Origin: a bacterium
Lineage (GTDB): Bacteria > SZUA-182 > DTGQ01
NCBI GenBank assembly: GCA_023512255.1
Contig: JAILZY010000118.1
Span: 1 to 9,292 of the forward strand
DNA: 9,292 nucleotides
Direction: 5' to 3'
Below the pieces are notes generated by a model. That model had not been told where the DNA came from. It made no database searches and saw only the letters and a program-made list of their open reading frames with translations. The translations under genes and the position numbers were made by a program. Shown here piece after piece: positions 1 to 6,500 of the stretch. Each line of letters starts with the position of its first letter. Positions within the stretch are counted from its first letter, which is position 1.

Positions 1-89
1 TTGTCTTTTACCTCAATACCCTTCCCCTGCAGCTTATCTACTTCTCCTAATTTTAAATATGGGGAACATCTGCCTTTATGGTTGGGCAC
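1..89 (-). CDS. possible 5' end of a gene running off the window, GTG start
   Basis: On the minus strand a GTG at 89-87 opens a frame that stays open for 29 codons to the window edge. A good Shine-Dalgarno sequence (GAGGAGG, minus strand, at 106-100) lies 10 nt upstream. The peptide begins MPNHKGRCSPYLKLGEV and continues with a hydrophilic Lys/Glu/Gly-rich stretch that looks coding, but I do not recognise a family. It would start 45 nt downstream of the stop of the ThDP enzyme on the same strand, so the two could be co-transcribed. The visible part is too short to exclude chance, and the call rests mainly on the ribosome-binding site and operon-like spacing. Confidence 0.38.
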   Translation of the reverse strand, partial: MPNHKGRCSPYLKLGEVDKLQGKGIEVKD

Positions 90-134
90 TTATATTCATC
101 CTCCTCACTTAGCATCCTTAAAAATCATCCTCAA

Positions 135-1859
135 TCATCTGCCAGCCACGGTTTTCCCCATGATTGACTGAATCTCTTCAGATACCCCGCCTTCGATTTG
201 GACATCAATGAGGTGCGGTCCGCTGGTGTCAGCCAGAGACTTTTGCAGGGCATTTCTCAGAGAGTCAGGATCATCCACCAACCAGGCTGATTTTAGGCCA
301 AATCCCCTGGCCAGTTCATCGAACCGAATAGGGGGAGAGTCGAGGTCATACTGCTGAAGCTGGCCAAGCTCCTCTCCTGCCTCAGCCCAATATTCCAGCA
401 TGTTGAGCTTCAGAATCCGGTAGCTTCGGTTATTGCAGATTAGAAAGACTATATGGAGATGATAGCGGGCTGCGGTCCACAGGGCCTGAATTACATAAAG
501 GGCTGCTCCGTCGCCTGAGAGGGCTATGAGCGGCTGATGGGGAAAAGCAAGCTTGGCACCTATCGCACCACTCAAACCCACTCCCAGACACCTGCCATGA
601 CTGCTGAAGTAGTTTATCGGTGCAGCCTCGGCCAGATAGTGAATGAGGGGAGCAGAAGCCGTAATCGACTCATCATAGACAATAGCGTTTTCAGGCAGCA
701 TCTCAGCCACTGTTTTCATCATCAGTGAGGGATGAAGAGGATGTATATGGCGAAGGTGATCATATTTTATCTGCACCGCCTCCCACTCCTCCTTCTTTTT
801 GTTCTGCCAGAAATTTTTTCTTTTGGCTGCTTTTTTTTGAAATTCCGGCTCAGGGTGCAGTTCCATACTGGTTAAGATAGCCTGGAGGGTAGACTTAGGA
901 TCAGCCACAATGCCGATCTCGACCGGAAAGTTTTTGGCAATTTCCCAAGGATTTAGGTCCACTTGGAAAAGCCTTGCTCCGGGACGAAAGTAGGGGCCTT
1001 CATCAGGAAACATCTCAGGGAAAAGAGGCGTGCCGACAGCCAAGACCACATCTGCTTGGGTAGTGATAGGATGATTGTACTTGCCGAATGAGAAATTCAA
1101 GCTTCCCATAAATAGAGGATCACGGTAGTAGGCGCCTCCCTGATAGGTAAAATCCACTCCATAGACGGGGCAGCCGAGCCGATCGGCCAATTTCCTTACC
1201 ACTTCTTGCGCGGCGCACAGTTGAATCTGATCACCGATCAAAATGATGGGATTTTCAGCCTCCATCAGCCCCTGAACGATTCTGGCCACATCCTCAGGCA
1301 GTGGGGTTGTCTGCCAGTGCGGGCAGCTAGTGAGATGAATTTCAGCCTCGATCTCCTGCTCGAAAACATCCATAGGAATAGCTAGAAATACCGGACCCTG
1401 TGGAGGGGTTGCGGCCACTTTGAAGGCTCTTCGCAGCACTTTCAGGGCATTGTCTTGCGGCATGATCCGATACGCCCATTTCGTCACTGGCCTGGCTGCC
1501 TCGGTCAGATCTGCGGCAAAAAATCCATCGAAAGAAGCAAATCTTGTCGGACCCTCACCAGCGTAAACCACAACAGGTAGGCTAGCTCGCCTCGCCTCAT
1601 ACAGCATAGCCATAGCATTGCCGAGCCCAACCATAGTGTGCAATTGCACCATAGCCGGCTTTCTAGCTGCTCGGGCATAGCCAAAGGCCATACCGACAAC
1701 AGCCGACTCCTGTAGCCCTAGAATATAGGTGAGCTCAGGAAAATCAGACAGCGCATCCAGAAATCCCTCCTCTAGCGTGCCCGGATTTCCGAAAATATAC
1801 TTCACTCCATCAGCAAGCAACTGCTTCATGAAAGCGTGCTTGGTTTTCATCTTTGGCAT
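135..1859 (-). CDS. ThDP-dependent 2-oxo acid decarboxylase / acetolactate synthase-like enzyme (benzoylformate decarboxylase type)
   Basis: A 574-residue cytoplasmic enzyme with the three-domain ThDP fold: pyrimidine-binding domain about 5-170, central domain about 185-335, and pyrophosphate-binding domain about 370-560. Visible motifs are FGNPGT at 23-28; the activating glutamate E51 in LQESAVVGMAFGYA; H74 in QLHT, aligning with benzoylformate decarboxylase His70; and the ThDP/Mg motif starting GDG at 449-451 and ending NN at 476-477. The N-terminal half resembles Pseudomonas benzoylformate decarboxylase closely, but Ser26 is replaced by T28. No histidine is seen where His281 should be (region 278-290), so benzoylformate is probably not the substrate. 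The NNRSY motif after the metal site is also typical of acetolactate-synthase-like proteins. A lysine/glutamate-rich linker at 340-365 is expected to be helical. The ATG at 1859 is preceded by AAGGAGG 11 nt upstream and the nearer GGAAGGGG. It is transcribed divergently from the biotin ligase. The superfamily is secure; substrate and product are not. Confidence 0.9.
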   Translation of the reverse strand: MPKMKTKHAFMKQLLADGVKYIFGNPGTLEEGFLDALSDFPELTYILGLQESAVVGMAFGYARAARKPAMVQLHTMVGLGNAMAMLYEARRASLPVVVYAGEGPTRFASFDGFFAADLTEAARPVTKWAYRIMPQDNALKVLRRAFKVAATPPQGPVFLAIPMDVFEQEIEAEIHLTSCPHWQTTPLPEDVARIVQGLMEAENPIILIGDQIQLCAAQEVVRKLADRLGCPVYGVDFTYQGGAYYRDPLFMGSLNFSFGKYNHPITTQADVVLAVGTPLFPEMFPDEGPYFRPGARLFQVDLNPWEIAKNFPVEIGIVADPKSTLQAILTSMELHPEPEFQKKAAKRKNFWQNKKKEEWEAVQIKYDHLRHIHPLHPSLMMKTVAEMLPENAIVYDESITASAPLIHYLAEAAPINYFSSHGRCLGVGLSGAIGAKLAFPHQPLIALSGDGAALYVIQALWTAARYHLHIVFLICNNRSYRILKLNMLEYWAEAGEELGQLQQYDLDSPPIRFDELARGFGLKSAWLVDDPDSLRNALQKSLADTSGPHLIDVQIEGGVSEEIQSIMGKTVAGR

Positions 1860-1870
1860 TGATTCCCCTT

Positions 1871-1877
1871 CCTCCTT
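1871..1877 (-). promoter_or_regulatory. Shine-Dalgarno sequence of the ThDP enzyme
   Basis: AAGGAGG on the minus strand, 11 nt before the ATG at 1859. It overlaps one arm of a possible hairpin (1872-1884) that would occlude it. It supports the start at 1859 over the ATG at codon 4. Confidence 0.65.
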
Positions 1878-1898
1878 ACAGGAGCCTCAAGAGCTCCT
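1872..1898 (-). promoter_or_regulatory. two competing hairpins in the ThDP-enzyme leader
   Basis: In the minus-strand RNA the segment GCUCCU (1885 to 1880) can pair with the upstream AGGAGC (1898 to 1893, 6 bp, 7-nt loop). Alternatively its CUCCU part can pair with the downstream AGGAG of the Shine-Dalgarno sequence (1876 to 1872, 5 bp, 3-nt loop). The two pairings exclude each other, which is the geometry of a translational switch. The stems are short and chance is possible. No known riboswitch consensus, including the ThDP one, is recognisable. Confidence 0.3.
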
Positions 1899-1903
1899 TC
1901 ATG

Positions 1904-1931
1904 TCCTTGAATCTATTTTATCTCCTTGAAT
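1904..1931. repeat. direct repeat TCCTTGAAT x2, period 19 bp
   Basis: TCCTTGAAT occurs at 1904-1912 and again at 1923-1931, with partly similar flanks. It lies in the leader/promoter region of the ThDP enzyme and fits the duplicated-segment pattern of the other spacers. Confidence 0.55.
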
Positions 1932-1943
1932 ATAGTCTGATAA
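1915..1943 (-). promoter_or_regulatory. candidate sigma-70-type promoter for the ThDP enzyme
   Basis: On the minus strand TTATCA (1943-1938, 4/6 match to the -35 consensus) and TAAAAT (1920-1915, 5/6 match to the -10) are separated by 17 nt. This would give a leader of roughly 45-50 nt containing the competing hairpins. The match is by eye in an AT-rich spacer, so confidence is limited. Confidence 0.33.
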
Positions 1944-2012
1944 GAGATCGCATCAGATGCATCGGACAATTTTGCTAAAAGGAAGGATAGGGCGTAGGAG
2001 ATATGAAAATAT

Positions 2013-2054
2013 CTTGGTGAAAAATTTACTGGCCTTGGTGAAAAATTTACTGGC
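2013..2054. repeat. perfect tandem duplication, 2 x 21 bp
   Basis: A 21-bp unit beginning CTTGGTGAAAAATTT and ending ACTGGC occurs at 2013-2033 and again, identical and directly adjoining, at 2034-2054. A diverged version (GGTTTAAAAATTACTAGC) is visible at 2069-2086. The perfect identity implies a recent duplication. Confidence 0.92.
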
Positions 2055-2258
2055 CTTTGATTTAAATCGGTTTAAAAATTACTAGCTCAGCAATTCAGAG
2101 AGAAGAAGAGGCGGGCACTATTTCAGTTTGATTGAAACACAAATAAAATCAACTAATTATAGAAATAGACCTTAAGTTTTGATTTTCAACTGACTGTAAC
2201 CTCATCTCAAGGTATTTTTAAATTAAACTGAACCACTACCTAATAGGCGATTTTTCGT

Positions 2259-2279
2259 AACCCATTGAATTAATGGGTT
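2259..2279. promoter_or_regulatory. inverted repeat AACCCATT-N5-AATGGGTT
   Basis: Perfect 8-bp arms at 2259-2266 and 2272-2279 flank a 5-bp GAATT centre. It could be a regulator-binding site or a small hairpin. There is no T-run on either strand directly after it, so it is unlikely to be a terminator. It matches no operator I can name. Confidence 0.45.
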
Positions 2280-2310
2280 GAATATTTAGGTACTCTCTGA
2301 ATCGCTGTAT

Positions 2311-2333
2311 TAGCTTTTGGTACTAGCTTTTGG
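2311..2333. repeat. direct repeat TAGCTTTTGG x2, period 13 bp
   Basis: Exact 10-bp copies lie at 2311-2320 and 2324-2333, with 3 bp between them. This is another small duplication in the divergent spacer. Confidence 0.6.
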
Positions 2334-2350
2334 CGGCCTAAATGTGTTAT

Positions 2351-2365
2351 ATTGTTTAAAACAAT
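2351..2365. promoter_or_regulatory. palindrome ATTGTTT-A-AAACAAT upstream of the biotin ligase
   Basis: A perfect 7-1-7 inverted repeat centred 36 bp upstream of the start of the TATAAT box at 2394-2399. This is a position typical of an activator or repressor site. It does not match the BirA operator consensus, and the encoded ligase has no DNA-binding domain, so autoregulation by that protein is not expected. Confidence 0.4.
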
Positions 2366-2393
2366 GTTTAATATGATCCAATCTTTCCCTGGT

Positions 2394-2399
2394 TATAAT
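2394..2399 (+). promoter_or_regulatory. candidate -10 box (TATAAT) for the biotin ligase/carboxylase unit
   Basis: A perfect TATAAT lies 45 bp before the ATG of the ligase. There is no good -35 hexamer at 16-18 nt upstream (ATATGA at best), so if it is used it probably depends on an activator. The palindrome at 2351-2365 would be suitably placed for one. Confidence 0.42.
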
Positions 2400-2444
2400 T
2401 AGCCGTAAGTTTTAGAGATAAGAGGTTGTCTATCAAGGTCGGAA

Positions 2445-3395
2445 ATGTCGGCTATCTTTCTCTGGGGGAGTGGCCTTAGGGGGCTAGCTGAAGAAACCAG
2501 CCCTGAGGTGCTGTCAAGGTCAACCCTATCCACTGCTGTCTTCGATCTTTCAGAGCTGGCGCCCTGGTTTGCTTTCTCCATAGTCAAGGAAGGGCCCAAA
2601 AGCAGGTGTTGGGTATCATCGCGGCCGGCAAAAGAGCATCCTCCCCTGATTATCACCGGCAATTGCTCTTCCAGCCTTGATCTAGCCTGGCACTTTTATC
2701 AGCTGGGCATCCTTTCGGTCTGGGGTTCGGTTCTTCCACTAAGCCAGTGGGCGGGAAGAGGACAGTTTGGCCGAAAATGGCTTTCTCCGCCGGGCAATAT
2801 CTATGCAGCCTGGCGTCTGCCCGATCCTCCAAGGCCCTGGGGTGATATGCTCTCCCTGCTGGTAGGGTATATGATTATTCAGGGGCTTAAGAGTGCCGGA
2901 ATTTCGGTGCGGCTCAAATGGCCTAATGATCTAGTGATCGACAGGAAAAAGGTGGGTGGGATTCTGATTGAGGCCAAGAGGGATGCGATTATTGCCGGAG
3001 TAGGCATTAATCTTTCTTCATCGCCGCAGAAAGATCAGCTTGATGATCCGCTGGCACTTTCTCCGACCTCTTTGAAGGCGGCAAGGGGGTGTTCAGCCAA
3101 GGCACTGGATCTTTGGATCAGATTGGTGCAGATCGGCCAGGCCATCTATCAGCAAATAATTGACTGCGGCAGCCCACAGCGGTTTGTTGCTGACCTTGAG
3201 CCCCATCTTGCCTTTATGGGTGAGGAGGTGATCATTGATGATTATCGGCAAGCCAGCCTCTATCAGGCCAAGAGTATAGGGCTTGATAGCCGAAGTGGTG
3301 GCCTTCTGATTCGGGTGGCCGGCAGAGAGCGGATAATCCATTCAGGAAAGATCTACCCGCTTAGCAGCGGCCAGCACTTTAAAACTGATGACTGA
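2445..3395 (+). CDS. birA: biotin--[biotin carboxyl-carrier protein] ligase, monofunctional type
   Basis: Activates biotin with ATP to biotinyl-5'-AMP and transfers it to the lysine of a carrier domain. The 316-residue protein has an N-terminal segment of about 65 residues that is not a winged helix. The catalytic domain (about 68-240) follows: the CSSSLD serine region at 74-79, the adenylate-binding loop AGRGQFGRKW at 103-112, KWPND at 158-162, K169 in KVGGILIE, and GVGIN at 185-189. The C-terminal SH3-like domain spans about 255-308. Without a helix-turn-helix it should not act as the biotin-operon repressor. The only upstream in-frame region back to the stop at 2406-2408 has no ATG, GTG or TTG, so ATG 2445 is the start despite a weak ribosome-binding site (AAGG at 2435-2438). 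It lies 105 bp upstream of a biotin enzyme on the same strand with no terminator visible, so that enzyme is its likely substrate. The gene symbol is used for the ligase activity only. Confidence 0.9.
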   Translation: MSAIFLWGSGLRGLAEETSPEVLSRSTLSTAVFDLSELAPWFAFSIVKEGPKSRCWVSSRPAKEHPPLIITGNCSSSLDLAWHFYQLGILSVWGSVLPLSQWAGRGQFGRKWLSPPGNIYAAWRLPDPPRPWGDMLSLLVGYMIIQGLKSAGISVRLKWPNDLVIDRKKVGGILIEAKRDAIIAGVGINLSSSPQKDQLDDPLALSPTSLKAARGCSAKALDLWIRLVQIGQAIYQQIIDCGSPQRFVADLEPHLAFMGEEVIIDDYRQASLYQAKSIGLDSRSGGLLIRVAGRERIIHSGKIYPLSSGQHFKTDD

Positions 3396-3417
3396 TCAGT
3401 GAAAAAAATCAGAAAGC

Positions 3418-3498
3418 TATAAGAAAAAAGTTATAAGAAATTAGATTATCAGCATTAGAACAAATTAGACTACCAGTAAAGAGGATACAAAGAGGATA
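3418..3498. repeat. cluster of three small direct repeats before the carboxylase
   Basis: Three repeat pairs lie close together: TATAAGAAA at 3418-3426 and 3432-3440; AAATTAGATTATCAG at 3438-3452 with a 13/15 copy at 3462-3476; and AAAGAGGATA at 3478-3487 and 3489-3498. The last pair duplicates the ribosome-binding site. Almost the whole 105-bp ligase-carboxylase spacer is thus built from duplicated segments. Confidence 0.7.
3491..3496 (+). promoter_or_regulatory. duplicated ribosome-binding site of the carboxylase
   Basis: AGAGGA lies 4 nt before ATG 3501. A second identical copy sits 11 bp further upstream (3480-3485). The proximal copy is on the short side of normal spacing, and the distal copy is probably too far to initiate here but could act as a standby site. 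Confidence 0.6.
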
Positions 3499-3500
3499 GA

Positions 3501-6500
3501 ATGAAAAAAGTAAAAACATTCGACCAGGTGATCGAGAGCATTCGTGGGAAAAGAATACTTGTGGCCAACCGGGGAATTCCGGCGCGGCGGATTGTGCGCT
3601 CCATCCGAGAGGTATTCAACGCCATCCCGATTATGACGGCTACCGATGTTGATAAAACCGCCCCCTTTACCTCAGGGGCTCAGGAGCTGCTTCTTCTTGG
3701 GGAAAATTCTCGTGCTTACCTAGACATGGATCTGATTATCTCCCTGGCCAAGGCACGAGATATTTGCGCCATTCACCCTGGCTGGGGGTTTATTTCTGAA
3801 GACAGCTCCTTTCCGGCTAAGTGCGAGGAGGCGGGTATTTTATTCATTGGCCCGAGCAGTGAGGCCATGAAGCTTTTGGGCAATAAGGTTGAGGTTCGGG
3901 TCTTGGCCCGCAAGTTAGGCATTCCGGTTGTGCCGGGCTCATCAGGTGCAGTCAGTGTAGATGAGGCAAGGGAGATAGCCAGAGAGCTTGGCTTTCCGAT
4001 CATGCTCAAGGCCGAGGGGGGAGGCGGAGGCAGAGGGATTTATGAAATCTACACCGAAGAGCAACTGGAGCGGGCCTTTGACAAGGCCTCAGCTCTGGCT
4101 CAGGCTACCTTTGGCAATCCCAGGCTGTATGTGGAGCGGCTCCTGCCCTCTGTCCGCCATCTTGAGATTCAGGTTGCGGCTGACCGCTATGGAAATGTTT
4201 TTGCTTTTGATGAGCGCGACTGCACGGTTCAGAGAAAACACCAGAAGCTGATCGAGATTACCCCTACACCCTGGCCTGGCATGAGCCAAGATCTTCGTAA
4301 CCGGCTAAAGCGCTACGCCGAGGATCTGATTCGGCACGTTGGTTATTACTCCTTAGCCACTGTGGAATTTTTGGTGGATGCCCAAGGAAATCCTTATCTG
4401 ATCGAGGTCAACACCCGGCTTCAGGTGGAGCATGGGATCACCGAGTGCCGCTACGGAATCGACCTGGTGGAAGAGCAAATCGCTATTGCCTTTGGTGCTG
4501 CCTTACGGTTCAATAAAAAGGAGACCATACCCTTCAACTGGGCCATGCAGGTTCGCATCAATTGCGAAGACCCGCAGAACAATTTTGCTCCTAACGCCGG
4601 TCTGATCACCCGCTACATCTCACCCGGCGGTCAGGGCATACGGGTTGACTCCTGTGTGTCCTCAGGCTATGAATTCCCCTCAGAGTATGACTCTGCCGCC
4701 TCGCTGCTGATTGCCTACGGAAAGAGCTGGACCAAGGTGCTGGGAATCATGGACCGTGCCTTGCGGGAGTATATTATCAGTGGGGTAAAGACCACTATAC
4801 CCTTTCATCTTCAGATTATTGATCATCCCAAATTTAGAGCTGGTGATTTTGATACCAATTTTATTGCTAATACCCCTGAGCTCCTAAACTATCAAGAGCA
4901 TGAGCCAGAGCCTTTGCGGCTTTCACGACTGGTGGCCGAGATCTGCGCCAGAGGCTATAATCCCTTTGTCCAGCTTGGTGAATATCGGGGAAGGCAGGAC
5001 AAGCGGCTTGGAAGATTTGTGCCCGCTCTGCCTGAGAAAAACTTCGATCAATACCGCTCTCCCTATCCCAGGCGAGATCGCAGCGCGCTCCTTGACTATG
5101 TTCGTGATTCAGGTGTGGTTCATTTCACTGATACTACAAGTCGCGACATTACTCAGTCAAACAGCGGAAACCGCTTTCGACTGGCCGAGGACAGGCTCAT
5201 CGGCCCATACCTTGATCATTGCGGTTTCTTTTCCCTGGAAAACGGCGGTGGAGCGCATTTCCATGTAGCCATGATGGCTAACATGACCTATCCCTTTCAG
5301 GAAGCTAAGGAATGGAATCAATTTGCGCCTCAAACCCCAAAGCAGATCCTGATCCGATCGACTAATGTTTTGGGCTACAAGCCTCAGCCAAAGAACCTGA
5401 TGCGGCTTACCGCCGAGATGATTTGCGAGCACTACGATATCATTCGCTGCTTTGATTTTTTGAACCATATCGAAAATATGGAACCCTTTGCCGAAGTGGC
5501 CCTGAATTCTCCGGCCAATGTCTTTGAGCCAGCTATATCTCTTTCCTGGGCCGCGGGGTTTGATGTGCCTCACTATCTTGGTGTGCTGGATAGAATCGTT
5601 GATATGGTGGCCAGGGTTTGCGGCCTAGACAGAAAGAAAGCCACAAACATTTTTATTCTCGGCCTGAAGGATATGGCTGGAGTCTGCCCCCCGCGGTTTA
5701 TGAGGGAGCTGGTTTCAGCCATTAGAAAGCGCTATCCAGATCTAGTCGTTCACTATCATCGGCACTACACCGATGGCCTGTTTGTTCCAGCCATAGGGGC
5801 TGCGGTCGAGGCAGGAGCCAGGATAGTGGATACGGGGCTTGGCCCTGCTGTCCGCTGGTATGGGCAGGGGGATGTTCTGGCCACTGCTGCCTATATCGAG
5901 GGCGAGCTTGGCCTGCCGACTAACCTGAATAAAGAGATGATCCGAAGCTGTGGCTTCCTCCTAAAGCAGATCATGCCCTACTATGACCGATACGCTGCTC
6001 CCTATTTTCAAGGGATTGATCATGATGTGGTATTACATGGGATGCCGGGCGGGGCTACCTCTTCCTCGCAAGAAGGGGCTATGCAGCAGGGCTATATTCA
6101 CCTTCTGCCCGCTATGCTTCACTTTTTGGCTGGAATCCGCACCATTGTCCGCTATCACGATGTTACCCCAGGGTCTCAGATTACCTGGAACACGGCTTTT
6201 TTGGCTGTAACCAGTGCTTTCAAGCGGGGTGGTGACCAGGAGGTGCGACACCTGCTCAATGTGCTGGATAAGGTGGTCAATACGCCTGAGGAGGAGATGA
6301 GCGATGAGCTAAAAAAAGAGCGCTTGATCATCTACCGAGATAGTAATGACGCCTTCAGGGAGCTTTTATTGGGCAAATTTGGCCCGCTTCCCCTGGGTTT
6401 TCCGCCCGATTGGGTGTATGAGAGCGCCTTTGGCCCAGGCTGGCGGGAAGCTATAGCCAGACGAAGCGAAAGCGCTTCCCTTGATTGTGCTTGCCTGGAG

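Larger units (their letters stand above)
1860..2444. other. 585-bp divergent intergenic region
   Basis: No credible coding region is seen; short frames such as a 12-codon one starting at 2365 lack a ribosome-binding site. The spacer holds the ThDP-enzyme leader, a two-copy 21-bp tandem repeat (2013-2054) with a decayed third copy near 2069-2086, a palindrome at 2259-2279, a 10-bp direct repeat (2311-2333), a palindrome at 2351-2365 and a TATAAT box at 2394-2399. It is clearly more AT-rich than the flanking genes and must contain the promoters for both divergent units. Confidence 0.7.

Noticed and set aside
1860-1943. ThDP (THI-box) riboswitch ahead of the ThDP enzyme
   Set aside because: The leader is too short and lacks the conserved CUGAGA and other THI-box segments.
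3391-3400. ACTGATCAGT palindrome at the ligase stop as terminator
   Set aside because: It is a perfect 10-bp palindrome but has no loop or T-run; it is followed by A residues on the coding strand, so it does not look like an intrinsic terminator.
4900-5268. 122-codon open frame on the plus strand in another frame of the carboxylase
   Set aside because: It overlaps the carboxylase, whose frame is supported by motifs throughout, and shows no recognisable domain.
5157-5573. 138-codon open frame antisense to the carboxylase
   Set aside because: It lies wholly inside a strongly conserved coding region, has no family resemblance and no convincing start context; it is a by-product of the carboxylase codons.
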